A stretch of DNA of 64,000 nucleotides from Porticoccus sp964276025 (GTDB taxonomy: Bacteria; Pseudomonadota; Gammaproteobacteria; Pseudomonadales; Porticoccaceae). The translations under genes and the position numbers were made by a program. The stretch lies in the NCBI GenBank assembly GCA_964276025.1, contig CAXYDD010000002.1, positions 620,001 through 684,000 on the forward strand. Direction: 5' to 3'. Below are positions 27,672 to 36,935 of this stretch, piece by piece (the first letter of the stretch is position 1; every line of letters starts with the position of its first letter). Below the pieces are notes generated by a model. It worked only from the letters and a program-made list of their open reading frames with translations. It had not been told where the DNA came from and did not search any database.

Positions 27672-28916
27672 ATGAATACCGCCGTTAAAGAAAATCTATA
27701 TCAATTAAATATTATCAGGGTAGTGGTTCTTGGTGCAGAATTTTTGGCATTGATATTTCTCACATTTTTTGAAGTTACATTACCTGTCTCTGTTCTCAGT
27801 TTTGTGTTAATTTTTTATGGACTCGTCATCTCAGTTGTAGCTTACAGATTAACGCAAGCTGATAAAATTTCTGAATCAGAATTTTTTTATCATGTTTTAA
27901 TTGATATCCTTTTTTTTACAGGAATATTATATTGCAGTGGAGGAACATCAAATCCTTTTGTTTCATATTACCTGGTGCCTATTTGTATTGCAGCGGGAAC
28001 GTTATCATTGCGCTATACAATTGGCGCAGCTTTATTGTCATTAACTGCTTATAGCTCTTTGTTTATTGATAGCTATAACGTTTTAGCTTTCTCTCCAGAA
28101 AATCATCATAGCCACCATACAAATAGTAATAATTTACATATTGTTGGCATGTGGTGTAATTTCTTAATTAGCTCAATCGTAATAACTTTTTTTGTAACAA
28201 GAATGGCAGGAACACTTAAACAACAAAATACTGCAATAGCTAAACATCGAGAGCGTCAATTGCGCGATGAACAGTTAATTGGCATAGGTGCTTTAGCGGC
28301 AGGAACAGCCCATGAACTTGGCACCCCGTTGAATACTATGAAAATCATTATTGATGAAATTAAAGAGGGTGACTCTAGTTTCAAAAAAGATATAAATATT
28401 CTTCAAAGTCAAATAGAACAGTGCAGAATAACATTAAGAAAGCTTGTAGCTACTGCTGAAATTTCAGAAAATAACAAACAATATAAATTTATTACAGGAT
28501 ACATAAAGCAATTGCTAGAACGATGGCAAATTCTTCATCCTGAAATGAATGCTTCAATAGTTCTTTCAGGACAGCAGGAAGATCGAGAAGTTTTATTTGA
28601 TCCAACTATTGCGCCATCACTTTTGAATCTTCTTAACAATGCAGCTGAGGCTAGTCCGCAAAAGGTAGATGTTGAAGTAACATGGAATACTAAGTTACTG
28701 GAAATATATATTCGTGATTATGGAGATGGCGATATTTCTTACCAGCAGGAGCTCCCAAGAAAACCTTTTTTATCTAATAAAAATGGCGGTATGGGCATCG
28801 GGCTTTTTTTGACACAAGCATCAATTAGTCGTTATGGCGGCACTGTCACTATCAATTCATTTGATGACGAAGTTGGCTCACTTACAATAGTCAAGTTGCC
28901 ACTATTTAATGATTGA
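27672..28916 (+). CDS. regB: Redox sensor histidine kinase, RegB/PrrB type
   Basis: Inner-membrane kinase with about six helices in the first 180 residues. The quinone-binding heptapeptide GGTSNPF lies near residue 90. The kinase has the phosphorylated His in AAGTAHELGTPLNT (about His214), the redox-active Cys in IEQCRITL (about Cys251), NLLNNAAEAS (N box) and GGMGIGLFL (G box). These are RegB hallmarks. A loop SPENHHSHHTNSNN (about 141-154) is unusually His-rich and could bind a metal. It lies directly before its regulator, in the same direction. Confidence 0.93.
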   Translation: MNTAVKENLYQLNIIRVVVLGAEFLALIFLTFFEVTLPVSVLSFVLIFYGLVISVVAYRLTQADKISESEFFYHVLIDILFFTGILYCSGGTSNPFVSYYLVPICIAAGTLSLRYTIGAALLSLTAYSSLFIDSYNVLAFSPENHHSHHTNSNNLHIVGMWCNFLISSIVITFFVTRMAGTLKQQNTAIAKHRERQLRDEQLIGIGALAAGTAHELGTPLNTMKIIIDEIKEGDSSFKKDINILQSQIEQCRITLRKLVATAEISENNKQYKFITGYIKQLLERWQILHPEMNASIVLSGQQEDREVLFDPTIAPSLLNLLNNAAEASPQKVDVEVTWNTKLLEIYIRDYGDGDISYQQELPRKPFLSNKNGGMGIGLFLTQASISRYGGTVTINSFDDEVGSLTIVKLPLFND

Positions 28917-28948
28917 AATATATAAAAAATACTTGGTGAATTATTAAT

Positions 28949-29479
28949 ATGGAACATATTTTAATAGTAGATGACGATCAAACATTTTCAAGTATCCTTG
29001 GAAGGGCCCTAAAGAGGAGAGGTTATGAGGTTATTATTTCTTCCACTATTGAGGGGGCCCTTAAATCTTTTAAAAAATATAAGCCTAGTAAAACTGTATT
29101 AGACCTAAAATTAAAAAAAGGGTCAGGCTTGAGTCTCATTGATCAATTTATAAACATAGAACCTAGTACAAAAATACTTATATTAACAGGCTACTCCAGC
29201 ATTTCTACAGCTGTTGAAGCGATTAAAATGGGTGCAAAAAATTATCTTTGTAAGCCTGCGGATGTATCTGAAATTCTAGCAGCATTTGAAGAAAATTTGG
29301 AAACCTGGAAAACTGAAAGTAAAAATCTGGCTCCTGCGACAGTCAACAGAGTTGCATGGAATCATATTCAAAAAGTTCTTTCTGAAAATAAAGGTAATAT
29401 TTCGGCGACAGCTAGAGCTCTTAAAATGCACCGAAGGACGCTCCAGAGAAAGCTATTAAAAAAACCATACACAAATTAA
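28949..29479 (+). CDS. regA: Response regulator, RegA/PrrA/ActR type
   Basis: Receiver domain with DDD acid pocket, the phospho-accepting Asp in TVLDLKL (near residue 52), ILTGY and KPAD. The short C-terminal Fis-type helix-turn-helix (ISATARALKMHRRTLQRKL) binds DNA. At 176 aa it is a standard RegA. In relatives it controls respiration, electron transport and carbon or nitrogen metabolism in response to redox state. It is 32 bp after regB. Confidence 0.93.
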   Translation: MEHILIVDDDQTFSSILGRALKRRGYEVIISSTIEGALKSFKKYKPSKTVLDLKLKKGSGLSLIDQFINIEPSTKILILTGYSSISTAVEAIKMGAKNYLCKPADVSEILAAFEENLETWKTESKNLAPATVNRVAWNHIQKVLSENKGNISATARALKMHRRTLQRKLLKKPYTN

Positions 29480-29582
29480 CATATTGAAAAAATAAATTAG
29501 TGCGACAATATGCCACATTTATTTTTTCCTTGGAAAAGTTTAATTTGCGCGATCATAAATTCAATTTTCAAGGAAATTACCC

Positions 29583-30737
29583 ATGAGGTTTGTTCTATTA
29601 ATTGCGACATTTTTTTATTTTTCTTCGGCATTTTCTGGTGGTTACTCTCAATCAGATCTTCACGAGGTTCAGTCTCATTTAGAGCACTTAAAGCATAATC
29701 ATAAGATGCCAGATCAAAGTAACAACCATACTCCAAAAAAACCTCAAAATAATCTTACAGCAGCGATTCATCCAGGAGAACATATCTATAAAAAAGGTGG
29801 ATGGATGTTCACTTATCGTACAATGGATATGCATATGGAAGATAACCTTGATGGTAGCAAAGGTATTTCATCAAATGAAATTGTTACTACCGTTCCCAAC
29901 CGTTTTTATGGTGTTGCAGGACAGCCTTCTACATTTAGGGTAGTTCCTACAAAAATGGATTCCCGTATGGATATGTTTAGTTTGATGTATGCCCAAACTG
30001 ATAAAATTTCATGGATGCTTATGTTGCATCATATCGAAAAGTCTATGAAGCTTACTACCTATACGGGTGGATCAGGTACAACTCAGCGCGGTACATTTAA
30101 AACTAAATCTAGCGGAATGGGCGATACATCTGCGAGGGTTCTTTGGAAGGCTTTCCAGCATAAATATCATAAAATTAATTTGAATTTTGGTGTGAGTTTA
30201 CCTACCGGTGATATTGATCAAAAAGATATTATTTTGACTCCCATGGGTATGCAGCCAAAATCAGTTCTCCCTTACGGCATGCAGTTAGGTTCTGGCACTT
30301 ATGACCTTCTTCCCGGCTTCACTTATTTGGGCAACAATGGCTATTCATTAGGCTGGGGGTTTAAATATCAAGCTGTTATGCACATTGGTGAAAATGATGA
30401 AGATTATTCACTTGGTGATACCCATAAGTTTTCAGCATGGGGTGGTTATTCCTTTGCACCATGGATAAAAACCTCGATAGGACTATCTTATAAACACGAA
30501 TCTGATATAGACGGAATAGATTCCAGAATAGTTCTTCCGGTTCAAACAGCTGATCCGGACAATTATGGTGGAGATACTCTTATGGCTAACTGGGGTTTAA
30601 CATTAACTGGGCAAAACGGACCTTTAGCTGGCCATAAAATAAAATTTGAATACTCTAAACAACTTGATCAAAATCAAAATGGTATTCAGATGGAAATGGA
30701 CGATATGATTTCTGTTAGCTACCAGCGTACTTTCTGA
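29583..30737 (+). CDS. Outer-membrane transporter-like beta-barrel with His/Met-rich N-terminus
   Basis: Signal peptide (FVLLIATFFYFSSAFSGG), then a His-rich stretch (HLEHLKHNHKMPDQ) and alternating amphipathic strands to a terminal Phe, all typical of an outer-membrane barrel of the MetA/phenol-degradation transporter type. Met-rich tracts (YRTMDMHMED, TKMDSRMDMFSLMY) repeat through the N-terminal half. Similar proteins sit in metal-resistance clusters, which suggests but does not prove copper or other metal binding. AAGGA is eight bases before the ATG. Confidence 0.65.
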   Translation: MRFVLLIATFFYFSSAFSGGYSQSDLHEVQSHLEHLKHNHKMPDQSNNHTPKKPQNNLTAAIHPGEHIYKKGGWMFTYRTMDMHMEDNLDGSKGISSNEIVTTVPNRFYGVAGQPSTFRVVPTKMDSRMDMFSLMYAQTDKISWMLMLHHIEKSMKLTTYTGGSGTTQRGTFKTKSSGMGDTSARVLWKAFQHKYHKINLNFGVSLPTGDIDQKDIILTPMGMQPKSVLPYGMQLGSGTYDLLPGFTYLGNNGYSLGWGFKYQAVMHIGENDEDYSLGDTHKFSAWGGYSFAPWIKTSIGLSYKHESDIDGIDSRIVLPVQTADPDNYGGDTLMANWGLTLTGQNGPLAGHKIKFEYSKQLDQNQNGIQMEMDDMISVSYQRTF

Positions 30738-30816
30738 TAAATATAGCTATTGTATTTTTTAGCTAAGCGCCGTTAGTGTTATAGTGATTAAATAATTTCA
30801 ACGATGGATGATTTGA

Positions 30817-31308
30817 GTGCAAATAACCTCTGGTGCGAAAAAAATTGCTATTTTTGTCGATGTTCAAAATATCTATTATACAACTCGAGAGGCATACGGC
30901 CGTCAGTTTAATTACAGAAAACTTTGGGATGACATTTCATTGCAAGGAGAAATTGTAGTTGCAAACGCATATGCTACTAATCGTAATCATAATGGCCAAG
31001 AAAGATTTCAGAAAGCATTGAGACATATTGGCTTCAAAGTAAAGCTGAAACCTTATATTCAACGCAGTGATGGAAGTGCCAAAGGAGACTGGGATGTTGG
31101 AATTACCATCGATATTTTGGACCTTGAAAAACAAGTTGATATAGTTATATTGTTGTCTGGCGATGGAGATTTTGATTTATTGATAGCCAGAATAAAGGAG
31201 CATCAATCTCTCGAGGCTATTGTTTATGGAGTACCGTTACTAACTGCACAATCTTTAGTCGATTCTGCCAGTAAGTTTATCCCAATTGATCAAGATTTTT
31301 TAATATAG
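30817..31308 (+). CDS. NYN-domain protein (LabA/DUF88 type)
   Basis: A small PIN-like putative RNase domain. The acidic residues fall in IFVDVQNIYYT, KGDWDVGITIDI and LSGDGDFDLLI, as in the NYN/LabA family. Length 163 aa. The start is GTG at 30817. Direct RNase activity is family-based; the target is unknown. It is followed by arfB, another ribosome/RNA quality-control gene, 44 bp downstream. Confidence 0.88.
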   Translation: MQITSGAKKIAIFVDVQNIYYTTREAYGRQFNYRKLWDDISLQGEIVVANAYATNRNHNGQERFQKALRHIGFKVKLKPYIQRSDGSAKGDWDVGITIDILDLEKQVDIVILLSGDGDFDLLIARIKEHQSLEAIVYGVPLLTAQSLVDSASKFIPIDQDFLI

Positions 31309-31352
31309 CTGCATGCTTTATTTTTGATTAAACAGAAGATGGATATCAATTC

Positions 31353-31766
31353 ATGTTGATAATCACCCCAAATCTTTCTATTCCAGATCATGAAGTAAAA
31401 ATCTATGCTATTCGGGCTCAAGGTTCGGGTGGACAGAACGTCAATAAAGTTTCTTCTGCCGCTCATCTTCGCTTTGATATCAAAGAATCTTCTTTGCCAG
31501 ATATCTGTAAAAAAAGATTGCTGGCCCAAAAAGATAGCCGTATCAGTAAAAATGGCATACTCATTATAAAGGGACAAAAATACAGGACTTTAGAAAAAAA
31601 CCGGAACGAGGTAACAAAACGTCTACAGGAAATTATTCGACTAGTTTTGGTTCAAAAAAAGTCAAGAAGACCTACCAAGCCCACTCAAACATCTCAAACA
31701 AAACGCCTCGACAGCAAAGCCCTAAAAAGCAGACTTAAGGCTCTAAGAAGAAATATACCTGAATAA
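31353..31766 (+). CDS. arfB: Alternative ribosome-rescue factor B
   Basis: Peptidyl-tRNA hydrolase that frees ribosomes stalled without a stop codon. The GGQ motif sits in IRAQGSGGQNVNKVSSA near residue 27, and the C-terminal tail is Lys/Arg-rich (KSRLKALRRN), as needed to enter the mRNA channel. Length 137 aa matches YaeJ. It converges on the tRNA-Ile2 and rpoD genes. Confidence 0.93.
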   Translation: MLIITPNLSIPDHEVKIYAIRAQGSGGQNVNKVSSAAHLRFDIKESSLPDICKKRLLAQKDSRISKNGILIIKGQKYRTLEKNRNEVTKRLQEIIRLVLVQKKSRRPTKPTQTSQTKRLDSKALKSRLKALRRNIPE

Positions 31767-31786
31767 CTATTAATTAATATAAATAT

Positions 31787-31863
31787 TGGTGGGCCCACCA
31801 GGACTTGAACCTGGGACCAATCGATTATGAGTCGACTGCTCTAACCAGCTGAGCTATGGGCCC
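31787..31863 (-). tRNA. ileX: tRNA-Ile2 (anticodon CAU)
   Basis: A complete 77-nt cloverleaf with encoded CCA: acceptor GGGCCCA/TGGGCCC, D arm AGCTCAGCTGGTTAGAGC, anticodon stem-loop with loop CTCATAA, T arm with GGTTCAAGTCC. The anticodon CAU together with the E. coli ileX-like body points to isoleucine tRNA modified to lysidine by TilS, rather than methionine. It lies 19 bases after rpoD on the same strand. Confidence 0.92.
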
Positions 31864-31882
31864 TTAAAATATTAGCGTTTCT

Positions 31883-33730
31883 CTATTCATCAAGAAAACT
31901 ACGCAAATGATCAGAACGACTTGGATGACGGAGTTTGCGAAGGGCTTTAGCTTCAATTTGACGAATTCTTTCGCGTGTTACATCAAACTGTTTCCCAACT
32001 TCTTCAAGTGTATGGTCTGTATTCATATCAATACCAAATCGCATACGAAGTACTTTTGCTTCTCTCATAGTTAAGCCATTTAAAACATCTCTAGTTGCAT
32101 CAGTTAGGCTATCATTAGTAGCAAAATCTACAGGCGAAAGAATGTTAATATCTTCAATAAAATCACCTAAATGGGAATCGTCATCATCGCCTATTGGTGT
32201 CTCCATTGAAATGGGTTCCTTGGCGATCTTAAGCACCTTACGAATTTTATCTTCGGGCATCTCCATGCGCTCGCCTAATTCTTCAGGTGTTGGTTCTCTG
32301 CCGACTTCTTGAAGCATTTGTCTTGAGATGCGATTGAGTTTATTGATCGTTTCAATCATATGCACAGGAATTCTTATAGTGCGAGCCTGATCAGCAATAG
32401 ATCGAGTGATAGCCTGACGAATCCACCAAGTAGCATAGGTTGAAAATTTATAGCCGCGTCTGTACTCAAATTTATCAACTGCTTTCATTAATCCAATATT
32501 TCCTTCTTGTATTAGATCAAGAAACTGAAGCCCTCTATTAGTATATTTCTTCGCAATAGATATAACTAAACGCAGGTTTGCCTCAACCATTTCTTTTTTG
32601 GCTCTTCGTGCTTTAGCTTCACCAATAGACATACGCCGATTGATATCTTTAACCTGAGTGATAGATAGGCTGTTCTTTTTAGATATACGACCCAATCTAC
32701 GTTGCGCTCTTTTTATTTCAATTTCATGATCTTTGAGTTTTTCTGAACATGGGTGGCCTTCTCGATAAATTTCTTCGACCCAGTTTTCATTAGCTTCATT
32801 ACCAGGAAAACTTTTTATAAAGTCTGCACGAGGCATCCTTGCTTGTCGAACAACCATACTCGTAATTTGTCTTTCTGATGATCTAACTATTGAAAGAGTT
32901 TCCCTCACAATAGCAACAAGAGGGTCAAATTTACGTGGAGCCAGTTTCAGATACTTAAAGTGACCACTAAGCTCTTTTATAGCTTTCCTAGTCAACTTAT
33001 GATCACGTCCATTTTTTTCTATAGATTTTTTAGCGCTCTTATTAAGCTTTCGAAGGATGTCAAAACGCTCTTTAGCCTCTACTGGATCCAGTCCGGTATC
33101 TTCTTCATCGTCATCATCGTCATCATCGCTATCTTCAGACTCACCATCTATATTATTTTCTTCCTCTTCTTTTTTTGCTGCTTCTGCTTGAGCTAGAGCT
33201 GAGGGTACATGTGCCATTGGGTTTAGATAACCAATAAGAATATCTGAAAGCTTTCGCTCATCTGTTTCGATTAAATCATATTCTTCAATAATATAGTCAA
33301 CTATATCGGGCCATTCGGCTATTGAAGACATTAGCTCACGAATTCCTTCCTCGATTCGTTTTGCAATTTCGATTTCGCCTTCTCGAGTAAGCAGTTCAAC
33401 AGTACCCATTTCTCGCATATACATACGTACAGGGTCGGTTGTACGATGTTGTTCAGTTTCTACGGCAGCAAGTGCCGCAGCAGCCTCTGCCGCAGCAACC
33501 TCATCAGTAGTAATATCTGCCGTACTAAGAAGATCTTCTGCTTCAGGGGCATTTTCAAATACACTTATTCCCATATCAGTTAAATTTTGAATAATATCTT
33601 CAACTTGATCAGGATCAGATATATCTTCGGGTAAATGATCGTTCACCTCAGAATAAGTCAGGTAACCCTGTTCTCTGCCTTTGGTTATTAAATCTTTTAT
33701 GCGTGACTGCTGTTGTGCGTTACCGCTCAT
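31883..33730 (-). CDS. rpoD: RNA polymerase primary sigma factor (sigma-70)
   Basis: 615 aa with region 1.1, region 1.2 (DPVRMYMREMG), the non-conserved insert, region 2 (LRLVISIAKKYTNRGLQFLD, KFEYRRGYKFSTYATWWIRQ), region 3 and region 4 (REAKVLRMRFG, RERIRQIEAKALRKLRH). The non-conserved insert holds an unusual run of Asp and Glu (ESEDSDDDDDDDEED), longer than I expect for relatives. Last gene of the macromolecular-synthesis operon. Confidence 0.97.
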   Translation of the reverse strand: MSGNAQQQSRIKDLITKGREQGYLTYSEVNDHLPEDISDPDQVEDIIQNLTDMGISVFENAPEAEDLLSTADITTDEVAAAEAAAALAAVETEQHRTTDPVRMYMREMGTVELLTREGEIEIAKRIEEGIRELMSSIAEWPDIVDYIIEEYDLIETDERKLSDILIGYLNPMAHVPSALAQAEAAKKEEEENNIDGESEDSDDDDDDDEEDTGLDPVEAKERFDILRKLNKSAKKSIEKNGRDHKLTRKAIKELSGHFKYLKLAPRKFDPLVAIVRETLSIVRSSERQITSMVVRQARMPRADFIKSFPGNEANENWVEEIYREGHPCSEKLKDHEIEIKRAQRRLGRISKKNSLSITQVKDINRRMSIGEAKARRAKKEMVEANLRLVISIAKKYTNRGLQFLDLIQEGNIGLMKAVDKFEYRRGYKFSTYATWWIRQAITRSIADQARTIRIPVHMIETINKLNRISRQMLQEVGREPTPEELGERMEMPEDKIRKVLKIAKEPISMETPIGDDDDSHLGDFIEDINILSPVDFATNDSLTDATRDVLNGLTMREAKVLRMRFGIDMNTDHTLEEVGKQFDVTRERIRQIEAKALRKLRHPSRSDHLRSFLDE

Positions 33731-33841
33731 ATATGATCTGCTATGACTAAGGTTAGGTGGGCATAATGTTAATAATATTATACTGAAATAAATTCATTTT
33801 GTCCTATGCAAGAAGATAAAATAAGTTAATTTTTAGTGCTA

Positions 33842-35800
33842 TTAAGCCCTTGGCTTCGCAGTGATTCTGATAAAAAGTGACTTCATTTCTTCATTTTTTT
33901 GCTCTGAGGTAAGATTGAGCCATGCTCTATTAAGGTTTTTTAGAGCATGATCATCAATATTTTCCTTTGAATCGAGATAATCAAATAAAGCTAAAGGCTC
34001 CATTTTGGAGAGTGAATCTCTCATAAGTCGACTTAATATTTCTTTGAATTCCTTCTCATTATCCCTACTACTATTTGTTAGTGGACGGAACACATCTGTA
34101 GCAATAATTTTAGTAAAATGTTCCGCTTGTGTTGTATCATCGATGGTCCGCATGCTCCCTATGATATGATTAAGGGTATAGTCAGGATTTTTTCTAATAA
34201 TTTTTGTTAAAGTATTCAGCACACTTAATCCGTCAATCTTCCAACCCATTAACTGTTCATCTTCGGGCAAGCATTTTTCTAGTTCTGGCTGGTTGGCCAG
34301 TAGAGCAATTAGCGTATAAATGGCGGGCATTTTTACATATTTTTTTTTGTTAGAGTGAGCCTTTATTTCTTTAGCTGATCTGTTTCTTAGATTGCTGTGA
34401 TCCAGATGGTGACCTATTATCTGTTTTGAGTTTTCATCAAAATATACATTAGGTATGTCAGTAAATTGGTTATGATTGCTCAAGGATTTACTATTATTTT
34501 TTTTTGATTCTATAAGCTTTTTAAGCTCACTTTCTTCTAAACCAGTTCTTTCAGATAAATTTCTAATCATCAGAGTTTTGAATACCCCAGCGGGCATTTT
34601 GTTTATCAATGGCACTACAAGCTTGCTAAGTTTTGCTTTTCCATCTACTGAGTTATGGTCATATGCAGTAGATAGCGACTCAAAAACAAACTCTGATAAA
34701 GGCATAGCGTTTGCAACTAACCCAAGAAATTCTTTTGAGCCAATTTTCCGGATTATTGTGTCTGGATCTTCATCTTCAGGAAGAAACATAAATTTTGCCG
34801 ACCTCCCATCTGTTATTACAGAGAGTGAGGTATCTAGTGCTCGAGAGGCAGCTTTTCTTCCAGCCTCATCACCATCAAAGCAAAAAATAACCTCAGATGT
34901 ATATCGGAATATCTTGTTGAGGTGCTCAATAGTAGCTGCTGTTCCGAGAGTAGCGACAGCATTATGAACGCCATTTTGCGCAAGCACTGCAACATCCATG
35001 TAGCCTTCTACAACTATTAAATTTTCAATATTACGAAGATGTTTATTAGCCTCATAGAGACCATAAAGTTCTCGTCCTTTATGGAAGAGAGGTGTTTCAG
35101 GTGAATTTAAGTATTTTGGCTTCTCATCACTTAGCACGCGACCACCAAAACCAATAGTTCTTCCACGCACATCTCTTATAGGAAACATAATTCGATTTCG
35201 AAAACGATCATAGAGCTTATCTTCATCATTTCGATCAACAAGAAGCCCAACAATCTTTAGTTGCTGTATTTTTTCTTCATTATTTCCTAAATCTTGAAGT
35301 AGGTTTTCCCAGCCGGGAGAAGCAAAGCCGATACCAAAATTACGAGCAGTTTCCCCACTTAGACCCCTAGATTTCAAGTATTCAATAGCCTTTTTTGCAT
35401 TCGTAGGATGCCTGAGATTTCGACGATAAAAAGAATCGGCATCTTTAATAACAGGAAAAAGTAATTTTTTATAATTACCTTCTGAGTCACTACTGACTGT
35501 TTCAGGGGGCATCTCCATCCCGACACGTTTTGCCAGATTTTCGATAGTTTCTGGAAATGTAGTTTTATCAAAATCAAGCACGAAACCAACTGCATTTCCT
35601 CCAGCTCCACATCCAAAACAGTAATAGAATTGTTTATCTGGACTAACACTAAAAGATGGAGTTTTTTCGTCATGAAAGGGACAGCATGCAGAATAGTTCT
35701 TGCCAGATTTACGCAACTCTATGCGACTACCTATTACATCGATAATATCCAATCGATCTAGAACATCATCGATAAAATTTTGTGGAATTCTGCCTGGCAT
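33842..35800 (-). CDS. dnaG: DNA primase
   Basis: Makes RNA primers at the replication fork. It begins with the zinc ribbon (CPFHDEKTPSFSV, then YYCFGCGAGG), continues with the catalytic core and TOPRIM (VVEGYMDVAVL, FDGDEAGRKAA) and ends with a helicase-binding domain. Length 652 aa is slightly above E. coli (581). A strong GGAGGAAG precedes the ATG. It follows yqeY and precedes rpoD. Confidence 0.96.
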   Translation of the reverse strand: MPGRIPQNFIDDVLDRLDIIDVIGSRIELRKSGKNYSACCPFHDEKTPSFSVSPDKQFYYCFGCGAGGNAVGFVLDFDKTTFPETIENLAKRVGMEMPPETVSSDSEGNYKKLLFPVIKDADSFYRRNLRHPTNAKKAIEYLKSRGLSGETARNFGIGFASPGWENLLQDLGNNEEKIQQLKIVGLLVDRNDEDKLYDRFRNRIMFPIRDVRGRTIGFGGRVLSDEKPKYLNSPETPLFHKGRELYGLYEANKHLRNIENLIVVEGYMDVAVLAQNGVHNAVATLGTAATIEHLNKIFRYTSEVIFCFDGDEAGRKAASRALDTSLSVITDGRSAKFMFLPEDEDPDTIIRKIGSKEFLGLVANAMPLSEFVFESLSTAYDHNSVDGKAKLSKLVVPLINKMPAGVFKTLMIRNLSERTGLEESELKKLIESKKNNSKSLSNHNQFTDIPNVYFDENSKQIIGHHLDHSNLRNRSAKEIKAHSNKKKYVKMPAIYTLIALLANQPELEKCLPEDEQLMGWKIDGLSVLNTLTKIIRKNPDYTLNHIIGSMRTIDDTTQAEHFTKIIATDVFRPLTNSSRDNEKEFKEILSRLMRDSLSKMEPLALFDYLDSKENIDDHALKNLNRAWLNLTSEQKNEEMKSLFIRITAKPRA

Positions 35801-35908
35801 AGATATGCTTCCTCCACTTTAATTTTAGCAATATAAAAGTTATTGGAAATTTTTCAATGAGCTGGTGTTACCATAAACTTTTTAATTCAGACAAACAATT
35901 TTATACTT

Positions 35909-36358
35909 TTAGCTTAATTTATCCTTAATTACTTTGCTAACTTTTCCAATATCAGCTCGGCCTTGTATTTTAGGTTTAATTGCACCCATTACTGCTCCCA
36001 TATCCTTCATAGTTACGGCATTTCTTGATTTTATAGCCTCTAAAACAATTTCTAAAATTTCTGAATCATTTAATGCTTCAGGTAAAAATTCTTGTATAAC
36101 TTTTATTTCATTAACTTCTATATCAGCAAGCTCCTGTCGGCCTGCATTTGTAAATTGTTCCACCGAATCTCTTCGCTGTTTGACCATTTTATCGAGTATC
36201 ACTAAAACACGATTATCCTCTAATTCAATACGCTCATCGACCTCAATACGTTTTAATTCTGAAAGGATAAGCCTAATTGTACCTAATCTTTCTTTATTTC
36301 TAGCACGCATAGCTTTTTTCATTTCTTCTACGATTCTAATCTTAAGTTCTTTGTTCAT
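35909..36358 (-). CDS. GatB/YqeY domain protein
   Basis: A 150-aa helical protein of the YqeY family; it resembles the tRNA-binding tail of GatB. The conserved core reads MKKAMRARNKERLGTIRLIL, with VKQRRDS and DMGAVMGAIKP later. GGGGA before the ATG pair at 36358-36361 fixes the start; the longer frame to 36409 would run through the terminator hairpin. It stands between rpsU and dnaG, as in many gamma and beta proteobacteria. Confidence 0.9.
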   Translation of the reverse strand: MNKELKIRIVEEMKKAMRARNKERLGTIRLILSELKRIEVDERIELEDNRVLVILDKMVKQRRDSVEQFTNAGRQELADIEVNEIKVIQEFLPEALNDSEILEIVLEAIKSRNAVTMKDMGAVMGAIKPKIQGRADIGKVSKVIKDKLS

Positions 36359-36377
36359 CATCCAATCCCCAAAATGC

Positions 36378-36403
36378 AAAAAAGCGCCGACATAGCGACG
36401 CTT
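36378..36403 (-). terminator. Intrinsic terminator/attenuator between rpsU and yqeY
   Basis: On the minus strand: AAGCGTCG, loop CTATGT, CGGCGCTT, then a T run. The eight-pair stem has one G-T wobble. It sits between rpsU and yqeY-dnaG-rpoD, matching the internal terminator of the E. coli macromolecular-synthesis operon that makes S21 more abundant than primase. Confidence 0.75.
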
Positions 36404-36434
36404 AAACAACTAAATAATAAAGATAGCTCTATAT

Positions 36435-36650
36435 TTAATACATACGTACAAATTTACGGTTATCTCGAGAGTTCTTTTTAGCATGACGTTTAACAGCGGC
36501 CGCCGCTTTTCTTTTGCGTTCCCATGTTGGCTTTTCATAGAATTCTTTACTACGAACATCTGCTAGGACTCCAGCTTTTTCACATGAGCGCTTGAAGCGT
36601 CTGAGAGCAACATCAAAAGGCTCATTTTCTTTAATACGAACAAAAGGCAT
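36435..36650 (-). CDS. rpsU: 30S ribosomal protein S21
   Basis: 71 aa with PFDVALRRFKRSCEKAGVL and the basic end (RKRKAAAAVKRHAKK), the normal S21. It is the first gene of the rpsU-yqeY-dnaG-rpoD operon and has its own promoter upstream and an internal terminator downstream. Confidence 0.97.
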   Translation of the reverse strand: MPFVRIKENEPFDVALRRFKRSCEKAGVLADVRSKEFYEKPTWERKRKAAAAVKRHAKKNSRDNRKFVRMY

Positions 36651-36743
36651 AAACTTTCCTATTAAGTAATATTTAGTTGCTCTAAAGTCAAAATTTATTT
36701 ACTAAATATATTTACTTTAGACGCTTCAGAACTAATCGAGGCT

Positions 36744-36772
36744 ATTCTAAACATATACCGCTAGAGTTGCAA
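36744..36772 (-). promoter_or_regulatory. Sigma-70 promoter of rpsU and its operon
   Basis: Minus strand -35 TTGCAA (36767-36772), 17-base spacer, -10 TAGAAT (36744-36749). Predicted start lies about 90 bases before rpsU. The remaining 160 bp up to tsaD should hold the divergent tsaD promoter, which I could not place. The region has no other gene. Confidence 0.65.
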
Positions 36773-36935
36773 AACTTTTATAGAACACTAAAAAATATGC
36801 ATAATAATTTTTTATTAAAAATAAAGAAAAAACAAAAAATTGCAACAACTGGGGTAATATTAGTGCTAATTATTGTATCGTACCCAAGCTAAAGCCTTGT
36901 TGAATAGTTAGATAGATAAAATTGAGTTATAAAAA

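Noticed and set aside
29497..29736. Minus-strand ORF overlapping the start of the outer-membrane protein gene
   Set aside because: It overlaps the signal peptide and ribosome site of a well-supported plus-strand gene and has no recognisable content.
32960..33196. Plus-strand membrane-like ORF opposite rpoD
   Set aside because: It is a shadow of the acidic tract of rpoD read in the other direction.
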